From contig CAMIFC010000002.1 in NCBI GenBank assembly GCA_946220775.1, positions 124,001-188,000 on the forward strand: a stretch of 64,000 bases of DNA. The letters are read 5' to 3'. Positions 43,762 to 52,240 of this stretch are shown here, one piece after another. How positions within the stretch are numbered: the stretch's first letter is position 1; the number at the start of each line of letters is the position of its first letter. The position numbers and the translations under genes were made by a program. The DNA comes from an uncultured Corynebacterium sp. (GTDB lineage: Bacteria; Actinomycetota; Actinomycetes; Mycobacteriales; Mycobacteriaceae). Under the pieces are notes generated by a model that worked only from the letters and a program-made list of their open reading frames with translations, had not been told where the DNA came from and did not search any database.

Positions 43762-44361
43762 CTAGTTGCGCTCGCGGTAGATGACATAGGCGCCGGCCCA
43801 CTCGTCACAGAAGGACTGGTTGTAGGAGCTCTTGTTGATCGTCACGGCGACGGCTACATAGACGGCGAGGGAAAGCGCCCAGCCGACGAATGGTACGAGG
43901 CCAGCGACCGATTGAATGGCGTAGAACGAGTTACGAATTGCGGCTTGCTGGAGCGAAATCGGTCCACCTTCGTAGTTGACCACGCGAGTACCCGTGATCA
44001 TCTTGCCCAGTGTGCCACCCTTGGAGGAAGCTTCCATCAGGCAGCGGTAGACGAACCACACGACCAAGCCGATTACGGTGAAGAGGATCGTCGAGCCCAA
44101 GTTAAACACTCCATCAAGCTCGGCCCCCCCGGTCATCTGAGACATCACGATCGGAATGGAAGGCACCAACGAGATGAGCAAGACAACGATTGCGTCGATG
44201 ACATAGCCACCGAATCGGAGCCAGAAACTCGGCCGAACGGGGTCAGGAGCAGTTGAAGGATCAGCGGATGCATCGTAGGACGGCATGCTGCTGAAGGAGC
44301 TGCTCCCGGCTGAGTTATCGGAATTGTTGCCGGCAGGGCCTTGGCCGAAGGGGGTGGTCAT
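43762..44361 (-). CDS. RDD family membrane protein
   Basis: A 199-residue protein: a Ser/Asn/Pro-rich cytosolic leader of ~45 residues, then the RDD domain with its Arg/Asp helix (WLRFGGYVIDAIVVLLISLVP) and two or three further helices (FTVIGLVVWFVYRCLMEASSKGGTLGKMITGTRVV; VAGLVPFVGWALSLAVYVAVAV). RDD proteins are small membrane proteins of mixed or unknown roles, some with ion-antiport activity. A ribosome site AAAGGA precedes ATG 44361. Confidence 0.85.
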   Translation of the reverse strand: MTTPFGQGPAGNNSDNSAGSSSFSSMPSYDASADPSTAPDPVRPSFWLRFGGYVIDAIVVLLISLVPSIPIVMSQMTGGAELDGVFNLGSTILFTVIGLVVWFVYRCLMEASSKGGTLGKMITGTRVVNYEGGPISLQQAAIRNSFYAIQSVAGLVPFVGWALSLAVYVAVAVTINKSSYNQSFCDEWAGAYVIYRERN

Positions 44362-44453
44362 GTTGAGTGTGAGTCCTTTCGCACGAGGAGGGGGCTGAAG
44401 GTTATTTGTCTCAATGAAGAGATATTAGGTGGAATGATCTGGGACTGCAGCGT

Positions 44454-44948
44454 CTATCCGCGATCTCGGGTCAATTCGCTCTGAAGATGTTGCCCCACCG
44501 GTTGGCCAACTGCCGCCATGTAAAACTCTGTGTGCAGCGAATCGCCTTCGACACGAAGAAAACGGCCTGTGCGATCGACCTGCTTGGCAGTCGGGGTATT
44601 GACGACGGTGGAGTCCTGAAAGGTAAGAGTGCAGTTCGACGGGGTGGCGTCCGAAATAAAACCAAAGAGGGCCTCGGCCTGCCCGGTCGGCTGCGCGAGC
44701 ACGAACTCGACCTCATCGCCGCCAAGGAACCGGATGTAGCCAAGTTCCTGGTGCATGGGCGCACCGTCGGGGGACGTTGTGCGTTGCTCATAACGGAAGA
44801 ATGGCTTGTTCGGGACAGCGGAAATCCGCAAGGTTTCGTTGTACTCGAAATCATTGATGGTGGGGTAGAAGCCTTTGCCAGCTCCACGCCATGTGCCGAG
44901 CAGATGAGCGAAAGGGCGGGCGTTGACGTGCAGATTCGTAGAAGGCAT
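44454..44948 (-). CDS. Nitrobindin family heme-binding protein
   Basis: A 164-residue beta-barrel of the nitrobindin / FABP-like (DUF1794) family. The first strand LLGTWRGAGKGFYPTINDFEYNETL (residues ~16-40, containing the GTWRGxG signature) and the last strand region QPVGQHLQSELTR, with the likely heme-ligand His near residue 154, are recognisable. Actinobacterial members bind ferric heme and convert peroxynitrite to nitrate. The gene stands alone. The start at 44948 is the first ATG. Confidence 0.87.
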   Translation of the reverse strand: MPSTNLHVNARPFAHLLGTWRGAGKGFYPTINDFEYNETLRISAVPNKPFFRYEQRTTSPDGAPMHQELGYIRFLGGDEVEFVLAQPTGQAEALFGFISDATPSNCTLTFQDSTVVNTPTAKQVDRTGRFLRVEGDSLHTEFYMAAVGQPVGQHLQSELTRDRG

Positions 44949-45009
44949 AGCTTTGACCTTACTGCACCGGGGGTCGTCACTGACAGCGCCTTCACAAACG
45001 TTTGAAGAG

Positions 45010-45052
45010 GAAAAACAAGTGATACCCCACTCCGCGGAAAACCGGGTGGGGC
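45010..45052 (-). terminator. Terminator of the subtilase gene
   Basis: On the minus strand a CCCCACCCGG...GTGGGG hairpin (45025-45051) is followed by a T-rich stretch ending in TTTTT (45011-45015). It lies about 30 bases after the subtilase stop. Confidence 0.65.
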
Positions 45053-45081
45053 ATGCACTTTGTGAAACGGGAGCTAGAAAA

Positions 45082-47154
45082 CTAGCGGAACAGGTTCATG
45101 ATGCGAGACCAGAAACCCTTGCCCTCGGAAGGGGAACCGCCTTCGCCGGCTCCAACGGATGCGACAGCCTTCTGTGCATCAACAATTCCGGATCCCATGC
45201 CAGACGCATTGCCCGAGTATGGGGTCGCGGTGCTGACAATAGCCTTCTTGACCTGGTCAGCAGACAGGCTTGGGTTGGCTTCCTTGATCAGAGCCGCAAC
45301 GCCAGCAACCAGTGGGGTGGCCATGGAGGTGCCATCCATTGGGCTGTAGGTTGGGGCGCCCGGCTTGGTCGTACCGGTGTTCCACGTGGACAGGATCTTC
45401 GTACCAGGAGCTCCGACATCAACCTCCGAACCGGAGTTCGAGAAGAACGCGCGATCGCCCTTATCGTCGGTTGCGCCGACAGTCAGAACGCCTTGGCAGT
45501 TAGCGGGGTTCTTGAAAGTGGTGTTCTGGTTTTCGTTGCCCGCGGCAACAACGACGAGAGCGTCCTGCTTGTTCGCGAACTCAATGGCGCGCTGCTGAAT
45601 ACCACTGCATCGGCCGTCGCCACCCAGGGACAGGTTAATGATCTGGGCAGGGTTCTTGTTCTCTGGTACTTCGTCGATCTTTGCGCCCGCAGCCCAGGCG
45701 ATACCGTCGGCGATGTCAGATGCGTAGCCACCACAGGCTCCGAGAGAACGAACCGGCAGGATCTTGGCGCCCGGTGCAACACCAGCGGCCTTTGCAGGTC
45801 CGCTTGGGGAGGCGGCAGTAATGCCCGAAACGTGGGCGCCATGCCAGGAGGATTGAGATCCCCGGCTGGCTGGACCACACTGGCCTGGCGCATGCCAGTC
45901 GCCCTCATCCTGCGGGTTGTTGTCGCGACCGTCACCATCGCGAGCGTTCCAAGGATCAGAGATCATGTCGTAGCCAGGCAGGATGTGATCGTCCAAGTTC
46001 GGGTGCTTGGTGATTCCGCTGTCCACGACGGCGATGTTGACGCCCTTACCAGTCAGGCCGGACTTCCACGCGTCGGTGACATTGGCGCTGTTCTCGCCAG
46101 CCATGTGCCACTGGTTCGACACGTCGGCGTTCACCGGGTTCTTGCCGTCGCCACCTGGGGTTTCCTCACCCGGGAGCTCTTCGCCTGGGTTGTCCTCACC
46201 CGGGAGTTCGTCGCCAGGGGTTTCTTCACCTGGGGTTTCCTCGCCAGGGGTTTCTTCACCTGGGGTTCCTTCTCCAGGTCCTTCCTCGCCAGGAAGCTCT
46301 TCGCCCGGAGCTTCCTCACCTGGAGCGCCGTCTACCGGTGTATCTTCACCCGGAGTTTCTTCACCAGGTGCTTCTTCACCTGGTGCACCGTCGACTGGGG
46401 ACTCACCTGGGGCGTCATCACCCGGAGTATCTTCAGCTGGGGTCTGATCCTCCGCATCTGGGGCTGGCTGTTCGCCTGGAGCTGGCTCTTCACCTGGGGC
46501 TGGCTGTTCGCCAGGTGCTGGCTCTTCGCCTGGGGCAGGAGTACCAGGTTCTTCACCACCCGGAGCTGGTGCGAGATCTTCATCTGGGTTGTTTGGGATG
46601 AAGAGGTCGATATCCGCAATGTGGATCTCGGCCTTGGACTCGAGGCGACCCTTCAGCGAAGGAACCTTGTCAGCAGGAACTGGTGGGTCTAGCTTGACCA
46701 CGTAGGAGTCTTCGAACGTCTTGCGAACGAGGGAAGACTCGGCATTGAATTCCTTGGTGATGGAGTTGATGACCCGCATGTGGTGTGCCTCATCAACCGT
46801 GGCCATCTTGTTGAACTTCACGACGAAGCGGACGGCGTCCTGTGGTTTAGGGCCGTTCTTGTCACCGTCACCTGGTGCAGGAGCTGGCTGTTCATCCTCA
46901 CCTGGCTCAGGAGCTGGCTGCTCGTCATCACCGGGAGCGGGAGCTGGCTGCTCTTCATCGCCTGGTGCAGGAGCTGGCTGCTCCTCGTCACCTGGAGCAG
47001 GCTGCTCACCATCAGAGGGGGCGGGGGCAGGAGGTTGGGAATCTGACTCCTGTGCGAAGGCGAGTGGCAGGCTTTGGGTCGTAGCGCCAAAAGTCAACGC
47101 TAGGGCAGCAACACTAGCGGCAGCGACTCTGCCTTTCGGCAGTGGATTGAGCAT
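45082..47154 (-). CDS. Secreted subtilisin-like (S8) protease with long Pro/Gly/Glu linkers
   Basis: A 690-residue exported protease. Signal peptide (AAASVAALALTFGATTQSLPLAFA, residues ~10-34), then linker 1 of repeated EEQPAPAPGD units (~36-100), an inhibitor-I9-like prodomain (AVRFVVKFNKMATV to DIDLFIPNN, ~105-190), then linker 2 of about 150 residues of PGEE, TPGEE and APGEE units, then the catalytic domain with Asp378 (VVDSGI), His438 (WHGAHVSG) and Ser610 (GTSMATP). A basic, amphipathic end (FWSRIMNLFR) may stick to membranes. The start at 47154 follows AAGGAAG; an upstream in-frame ATG (47202) also exists. No LPxTG sorting signal, so it is secreted or loosely wall-held. Substrate unknown. 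Confidence 0.88.
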   Translation of the reverse strand: MLNPLPKGRVAAASVAALALTFGATTQSLPLAFAQESDSQPPAPAPSDGEQPAPGDEEQPAPAPGDEEQPAPAPGDDEQPAPEPGEDEQPAPAPGDGDKNGPKPQDAVRFVVKFNKMATVDEAHHMRVINSITKEFNAESSLVRKTFEDSYVVKLDPPVPADKVPSLKGRLESKAEIHIADIDLFIPNNPDEDLAPAPGGEEPGTPAPGEEPAPGEQPAPGEEPAPGEQPAPDAEDQTPAEDTPGDDAPGESPVDGAPGEEAPGEETPGEDTPVDGAPGEEAPGEELPGEEGPGEGTPGEETPGEETPGEETPGDELPGEDNPGEELPGEETPGGDGKNPVNADVSNQWHMAGENSANVTDAWKSGLTGKGVNIAVVDSGITKHPNLDDHILPGYDMISDPWNARDGDGRDNNPQDEGDWHAPGQCGPASRGSQSSWHGAHVSGITAASPSGPAKAAGVAPGAKILPVRSLGACGGYASDIADGIAWAAGAKIDEVPENKNPAQIINLSLGGDGRCSGIQQRAIEFANKQDALVVVAAGNENQNTTFKNPANCQGVLTVGATDDKGDRAFFSNSGSEVDVGAPGTKILSTWNTGTTKPGAPTYSPMDGTSMATPLVAGVAALIKEANPSLSADQVKKAIVSTATPYSGNASGMGSGIVDAQKAVASVGAGEGGSPSEGKGFWSRIMNLFR
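46150..46580. repeat. PGEE-coding minisatellite-like repeats (linker 2)
   Basis: Short degenerate units of 12-15 bases encoding xPGEE and PAPGE repeat for about 430 bases inside the subtilase gene, between prodomain and catalytic domain. Several neighbouring units (TPGEETPGEETPGEE) are nearly identical at DNA level, so the tract can change length by slippage or unequal crossing-over. Confidence 0.85.
46860..47035. repeat. EEQPAPAPGD-coding repeats (linker 1)
   Basis: About five units of ~36 bases encoding (E/D)EQPAPxPGD follow the signal peptide of the subtilase. They differ from linker 2 in unit length and composition. Confidence 0.8.
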
Positions 47155-47718
47155 CTTCTTCCTTAATGCATCGCATCGAACTATTTCTGGGATTGGAGTC
47201 ATCCCACTTTGAATAGCCGGAGGGATTTTCTCCGCAATGGAAAAGTACCAACGATCGATGGGAGTTGGGTACTTTTTATTGAAAAACGCATATCCGGTAG
47301 TCGAAATCCGGCATTTTTAGCGCAAAAAGCCTGTCGGCTCCTGTGGGTCGGTTTTAGTGCCGTGAGTTGCGAATCAATGCGGGTGATGGGGGGTTTTTCA
47401 GTTGGGAATCAGTTTCAGTAGGACTGCTTCTGGTCGCTCCGATAATCGGTGATTTTTAGAGGTAAAAAGTCACATTGTCGCAGGTCAAGTGCACTGCGCT
47501 GGCTGGATCGCGGCAGTATTTGGCGGGGTGGGTGCATTTTAATTCTCGTGTGACCCCTATTTTGGGGGTGACTGCGTGAGGTGGTCGTGGGGATGTGGTC
47601 GCCATCACGAAAGGCGGGCGGATTAGGTGCTGGTTGTGGCGAGACTATAAAATGCAGATGACTCATAATTGAAATTAAGCGAGACATAAGAGCGGCCGAT
47701 AATAATTTAGTGTAATTG
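47155..47718. other. Non-coding region upstream of subtilase
   Basis: 564 bases between the subtilase start and the stop of the PucR gene, both on the minus strand. It is A/T-richer than the surroundings, especially 47640-47740, and presumably contains the subtilase promoter. Two short open frames (47209-47421 plus, 47415-47687 minus) have no ribosome site, family likeness or codon pattern and are not accepted. No operator or RNA was recognised. Confidence 0.45.
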
Positions 47719-49185
47719 CTATTTTCCGCATAAAAGATTTATGTGTTCTTTTGCAGTGAGTGCCATGATTGCCTCCGCCCGTGCAGTGGGGTCGGATAAG
47801 TCGAGATCGCATAAATCAGCAGCTTTTTCTACACGAGCTCGCGCCGTGTGCCGGTGGATCTGCAGTTGATCGGCGACCTTGTTGTGCTTGCTGTCGGCCT
47901 CAAGGAAGCAACTCAATGCCGCGAAGAGCTCAGGCTCGGTCTCAGGAAGGGCTCCGAAAAGCTCGTCATATCGGGCCGCCATCGATGCGACCAGAGCGGG
48001 ATCAGTGAGCCATGCGTAGCGGGGCTTACTCTCAAACATCACCTGGCCGAGCTGGAAGGAATCAGCTCGCTTCCGCAAGGCCACCACGTGATCCATGGTG
48101 AGCGCGGACAACTTGGTTGGTGAGCCAACCATCACCCGAACGCTCCGGCGCGCTGGTCCCAGCAGCTTTGCGATGGCGGAGGGGTCCTCGCCTGCGGGGA
48201 GCAAGAAGGCCATCGCGAGATCATCGAAGCAAATAGTGAATAGTTCGAGATCAAAGTGGTGCGCATTGGCGTCCAAAGAATTGAACGCTGAACGCAGCGC
48301 GCGGGAAGACGTAGTGGCGACGACGACGGAGCAGGTGCGGCCACTGGAATCGGTGGGGAAGTCGAACGAGGCGGGTAGTTCCCCAGGGTGGGTGAGCTGC
48401 AGGGATAGTGCCAACGTGTTGAGTTCTTGGCGTGCGGAGTGCAGCTTCGCAGGTCGAGCGAGCAGGAGAGCGACCAAGCCGGCGCAATGGCGGATCAGTG
48501 AACGGGACTGCGGAGAGATCTGAGCGGCGGCGGTGACCTTGATGCTGTGTTCGGGCTTGCCTAGCACGGGAAAGGCATATGAGGTGAAGAAGGTCTTGCT
48601 CGTGCCGAGGTTGCTGGCGCCAGCGGTGGCAATGGGGGTATTGGGGTATGCCGAATCGATGACCGTCACCCGAGCGGATAATGCAGTGGCGGCGTGTGCC
48701 AACAACTTATCGACATTGCCGTGTGTGCTGCGCGCGGCAATATCCGTCAATGCGCCCTGTGCAGCGAGGAGTTGGTTATGTGCGCGTTGGATGCGGCGCT
48801 GCTGTTCGTTATTGATCGCGGTGACGACAGAAAGGAAAGACACCTCGGGCGGAATGGCAAACACTCCAACGCCCCGGTGCGCTGCGGTGCTGATGACCTG
48901 TTCCGGCACGTGGTCGAAGGGGCTGCCGATGCCGAAGCCGATCGCCACCGCGCCAGCGTCCACCAGGTGCTCGATGTAGGCCGGCAGGTCCGCTTCCCGG
49001 TTCTTGAATGCGGCGCCAATTGTTAGGACGACAGCCCCCGACACAATAAATTCCGACGCATCTTCGAGCTCGCTGATCTGTACCGTGCTGAACTCCGGGA
49101 TGCTGGCCGGGTGGAGTTCGGTGATGTTGAGGGAGGTTTGGGCGAAGAGCCAGCGGAAGCTCAAGGTGGTGGCGTGGGGGTCCAA
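47719..49185 (-). CDS. PucR family regulator (GabR-like by position)
   Basis: A 488-residue PucR-type regulator. The N-terminal PucR sensor region (SGAVVLTIGAAFKNREADLPAYIEHLVDAGAVAIGFGIG, residues ~50-88) and C-terminal HTH (KHNKVADQLQIHRHTARARVEKA) are clear. It is divergent from gabT-gabD, as GabR is from gabTDP in C. glutamicum, where it activates the genes in response to GABA, so the same role is likely. The start is uncertain: the open frame begins with TTG at 49185 without a ribosome site; a second TTG seven codons later is possible. Confidence 0.83.
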   Translation of the reverse strand: MDPHATTLSFRWLFAQTSLNITELHPASIPEFSTVQISELEDASEFIVSGAVVLTIGAAFKNREADLPAYIEHLVDAGAVAIGFGIGSPFDHVPEQVISTAAHRGVGVFAIPPEVSFLSVVTAINNEQQRRIQRAHNQLLAAQGALTDIAARSTHGNVDKLLAHAATALSARVTVIDSAYPNTPIATAGASNLGTSKTFFTSYAFPVLGKPEHSIKVTAAAQISPQSRSLIRHCAGLVALLLARPAKLHSARQELNTLALSLQLTHPGELPASFDFPTDSSGRTCSVVVATTSSRALRSAFNSLDANAHHFDLELFTICFDDLAMAFLLPAGEDPSAIAKLLGPARRSVRVMVGSPTKLSALTMDHVVALRKRADSFQLGQVMFESKPRYAWLTDPALVASMAARYDELFGALPETEPELFAALSCFLEADSKHNKVADQLQIHRHTARARVEKAADLCDLDLSDPTARAEAIMALTAKEHINLLCGK

Positions 49186-49202
49186 TAGAGTGACGCTTTC
49201 AC

Positions 49203-49250
49203 ATATACGGCGTGTACATAATGTCTGCCAAAAATATACAACACGGATAT
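49203..49250. promoter_or_regulatory. Inverted repeats in gabT / pucR promoter
   Basis: ATATACGGCGTGTA (from 49203) and TACAACACGGATAT (49237-49250) are inverted copies of one another with three mismatches, about 34 bases apart, in the divergent promoter. Likely binding sites of the PucR/GabR-like regulator. Confidence 0.55.
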
Positions 49251-49318
49251 GGCGCGCGTTACTGAATCAGAGCACCCTATGGGGCACTACAACCGACCAG
49301 CCCTTTAAGGAGGCAACA

Positions 49319-50665
49319 ATGCAGGACCTTGACTACCACCTTCCGCAGGAACGCCGAATCACCGGCGAGTCCGGCTCAGTCCCTGGCCCGAACAGCGCAC
49401 AGCTCAACAGTCGACGGGAAGCCGCAGTGGCACCTTCGGTAGCCCCGGGCCTGCCGGGATACATCGTTGCCGCCGATGGCGGTGTGTTGGTCGACGCGGA
49501 CGATAACTCCTACATCGACTTCGCCTCGGGAATCGCTGTGACCTCGGTCGGCGCGGCGAACCCACGCGTCACCAAGGCCATCGCAGACTCGGCAGCGCAG
49601 TTCACCCACACCTGCTTCATGGTCTCCGGGTACGAGTCCTACGTCGCTGTTTGTGAAAAGCTCAACGAACTGACCCCTGGTGATCACGCGAAGAAGTCCG
49701 CGCTGTTCAACACCGGTGCCGAGGCAGTCGAGAACGTAGTGAAGATTGCCCGTTCCTACACCGGTAAGAACGGTGTCGCCGTGTTCAGCAACGCATTCCA
49801 CGGCCGCACGAACCTGACGATGGCGATGACGGCGAAGAACAAGCCCTACAAGTCTGGCTTCGGTCCGTTCGCCAGCGACGTGCACCGGGTGCCGGCGTCC
49901 TACCCAAGCCGTGACGGTCTGTCCGGGCCGGACGCCGCAGCCCGCACGATCAAGCAGCTGGAAACGGAGGTTGGTGCGGAAAACCTCGCGTGCCTGGTCA
50001 TTGAGCCGATCCAGGGTGAGGGCGGCTTCATTGTTCCCGCCGAAGGTTTCCTGCCAGCCCTGGCACAGTGGTGCCGCGACAACGACGTGCTCTTCGTCGC
50101 CGATGAGATCCAGGCCGGCTTCGCCCGCTCCGGTGAGTGGTTCAGCGTCAACCACGAAGGTGTCATCCCGGACCTGATCACCACCGCAAAGGGCATCGCC
50201 GGTGGCATGCCGCTGGCCGGAGTCACCGGTCGCGCGGAGGTTATGGACGCCCCAGGTGCCGGTTCGCTGGGCGGAACCTACGCTGGCAACCCAGTGTCGT
50301 GCGCGGCAGCTGTCGCCGCGATCGAGGAGATGGAAACCCACGACCTGCCGGGCCGCGCCAAGGAGATCGAGCAGATCATCCGCGAATCCCTCGAGCCGCT
50401 GGCCGGCCTGCCGGGCGTGGTCGAGGTTCGCGGCCGCGGCGCCATGATGGCGATCGAGCTTCAGGACGCCACCGCCACCAGCGCAGTTTCCAAGGCATGC
50501 CAGGAACAAGGCGTGCTGACACTGACGTGTGGCGTTGACGGAACCGTCGTGCGCTTGCTGCCATCGCTGACCATTCCAGAAAACCTCCTGCGTGAGGGGC
50601 TGGACATCTTGGCTGAGGCGATCAAGCGCCTGGCCGGAGACACTGCACAGAAAGTGAACGCCTAA
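49319..50665 (+). CDS. gabT: 4-aminobutyrate aminotransferase
   Basis: A 448-residue PLP enzyme (class III aminotransferase) converting GABA and 2-oxoglutarate to succinate semialdehyde and glutamate. Motifs: LFNTGAEAVENVVKIARSYT (cofactor phosphate region), NAFHGRTNLTMAMT, ADEIQAGFARSG and the PLP-lysine segment TTAKGIAGGMPLAGV. An AAGGAGG ribosome site stands before ATG 49319. Only 2 bases separate it from gabD. The GABA can come from the putrescine operon on the opposite strand. Confidence 0.95.
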   Translation: MQDLDYHLPQERRITGESGSVPGPNSAQLNSRREAAVAPSVAPGLPGYIVAADGGVLVDADDNSYIDFASGIAVTSVGAANPRVTKAIADSAAQFTHTCFMVSGYESYVAVCEKLNELTPGDHAKKSALFNTGAEAVENVVKIARSYTGKNGVAVFSNAFHGRTNLTMAMTAKNKPYKSGFGPFASDVHRVPASYPSRDGLSGPDAAARTIKQLETEVGAENLACLVIEPIQGEGGFIVPAEGFLPALAQWCRDNDVLFVADEIQAGFARSGEWFSVNHEGVIPDLITTAKGIAGGMPLAGVTGRAEVMDAPGAGSLGGTYAGNPVSCAAAVAAIEEMETHDLPGRAKEIEQIIRESLEPLAGLPGVVEVRGRGAMMAIELQDATATSAVSKACQEQGVLTLTCGVDGTVVRLLPSLTIPENLLREGLDILAEAIKRLAGDTAQKVNA

Positions 50666-50667
50666 CA

Positions 50668-52155
50668 ATGACGAGCACGCTGAAAAACCAAGACGGATTG
50701 CTGTCTGACCAGCTCCCCAGCGATATCCCGCTGACCCTCGCGGAGATTCTGGGCACCGATGCGGAGACGACCGCAACCTTTGACGTGGAAGATCCAGCCA
50801 CCGAGGAGGTCATCGCCAAGGTTCCCGACACGCAGAAGGAGCACTGGCTCGATGCCTTAAGCCGCGCTGTTGTGGCTCAAGAACAGTGGTCCCACTTTGC
50901 GCCCCGGCAGCGCGCTGAACTGCTGCGAAGCGTGTTTGACCGCATGGTCGCCCGCGGCGAGGACTTTGCCCGCACTATGACCCTCGAGATGGGCAAGCCC
51001 ATCGGCGAATCCCGCGCCGAGGTTGGCTACGGCTCTGAGTTCTTCCGCTGGTTCAGCGAAGAAGCCGTGCGCATCCCAGGTCGCCTTGGCCCTGCGCCAG
51101 GCGGCAACGGGGACATCATGGTCACCCGCGATCCAGTGGGCCCAGTGCTGGCAGTGACCCCGTGGAACTTCCCACTGGCGATGGCCACCCGTAAGATCGC
51201 GCCGGCACTGGCTGCAGGCTGCCCGGTACTGGTGAAGCCAGCGAAGGAAACGCCACTGACGATGTTGCTGGTCGGCAAGATCATCGGTGAGGCCTTGGAC
51301 GAGATCGGCGCACCACGCGACCTGGTGCAGATCCTGCCGACCAAGGGATCTTCCGCGATGTCCAGCACGCTGATGGCCGATCCGCGTCTGCGCAAGATCA
51401 CCTTCACCGGCTCGACGAACGTCGGGAAGCTGCTGGTCAAGCAGTCCGCGGACAACCTGTTGCGCACGTCGATGGAGCTCGGTGGCAACGCGCCGTTCGT
51501 CGTGGACGAATCCGCAGACCTCGACGTGGTCATCGGTGCGGCGATCCAGGCGAAGATGCGCAACGCAGGCCAGGCATGCGTCGCTGCGAACCGCTTCATC
51601 GTCCACGAGTCCATCGCAGAGGAATTCACGTCTCGGCTGGTAGAGGCCATGGGCGAGATCCAATTCGGCCATGGCCTTGATGAAGCCAACACGATGGGGC
51701 CGTTGATTACTCGAGCTCAGCGGGATGGCGTCCGAAAGTTGGTCAGCGATGCGAAGGACGACGGCGCGCGGGTGCTGCTCGGCGGCGAGGTGCCGGAAGG
51801 CAAGGGACATTTTTATCCGGCCACGGTGCTGGCGGATGTTCCTGCGGATGCGCGTATCTTGCGCGAGGAGATCTTCGGCCCAGTGGCTGTGGTCACGACG
51901 TTCGCAACGCTCGACGACGGAATCGCCATGGCCAACGACACGGAATTTGGCCTGGCTGCCTACGGATTCAGCGAGAATATTCGCGTCGCCCGCCGGTTTG
52001 CCGGTGAGCTGCGCGCTGGGATGATCGGGATTAATCGCGGTCATGTGTCGGACGCCAGCGCGCCATTCGGTGGAATCAAGGAATCAGGATTCGGACGGGA
52101 AGGCGGCACGGAGGGCATCGAAGAATACCTGGATGTCCGCTACGTAGCGATGTAG
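50668..52155 (+). CDS. gabD: Succinate-semialdehyde dehydrogenase
   Basis: A 495-residue aldehyde dehydrogenase oxidising succinate semialdehyde to succinate. NAD(P)-site and catalytic motifs: PWNFPLAMATRKIAPALAAGCPV, FTGSTNVGK, MELGGNAPF (Glu) and NAGQACVAANR (Cys, residue ~306). The C-terminal end GGIKESGFGREGG is typical of GabD. Co-transcribed with gabT. The first ~35 residues are a non-conserved extension. A bidirectional terminator follows. Confidence 0.95.
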   Translation: MTSTLKNQDGLLSDQLPSDIPLTLAEILGTDAETTATFDVEDPATEEVIAKVPDTQKEHWLDALSRAVVAQEQWSHFAPRQRAELLRSVFDRMVARGEDFARTMTLEMGKPIGESRAEVGYGSEFFRWFSEEAVRIPGRLGPAPGGNGDIMVTRDPVGPVLAVTPWNFPLAMATRKIAPALAAGCPVLVKPAKETPLTMLLVGKIIGEALDEIGAPRDLVQILPTKGSSAMSSTLMADPRLRKITFTGSTNVGKLLVKQSADNLLRTSMELGGNAPFVVDESADLDVVIGAAIQAKMRNAGQACVAANRFIVHESIAEEFTSRLVEAMGEIQFGHGLDEANTMGPLITRAQRDGVRKLVSDAKDDGARVLLGGEVPEGKGHFYPATVLADVPADARILREEIFGPVAVVTTFATLDDGIAMANDTEFGLAAYGFSENIRVARRFAGELRAGMIGINRGHVSDASAPFGGIKESGFGREGGTEGIEEYLDVRYVAM

Positions 52156-52175
52156 CCCGTTCCAGGGAACAAAGA

Positions 52176-52214
52176 AAACCCCGGCAAGCCCATTTCGGAG
52201 CTTGACCGGGGTTT
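52176..52214. terminator. Bidirectional terminator between gabD and aldehyde dehydrogenase
   Basis: Stem AAACCCCGG-C-AAGC against GCTT-G-A-CCGGGGTTT (one bulge) with a ~10-base loop; A-run on the left and T-run on the right allow action on both strands. Confidence 0.85.
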
Positions 52215-52240
52215 AGCCTTGCGCGGTCGCTGCGGATGGC

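Noticed and set aside
46150..46580. Regular short repeats considered as a CRISPR array
   Set aside because: They encode in-frame PGEE units inside the subtilase, and no unique spacers are present.
44923..46692. 589-codon plus-strand open frame opposite the subtilase
   Set aside because: It results from the repeats read on the wrong strand, giving Phe/Trp/Arg strings (FFTWGFLARG) with no domain.
47209..47687. Two short open frames upstream of the subtilase, considered as small genes
   Set aside because: No ribosome sites, no family likeness, poor codon pattern.
49376..52044. Two long minus-strand open frames opposite gabT and gabD
   Set aside because: Both genes on the plus strand carry full catalytic motifs; the antisense frames have none.
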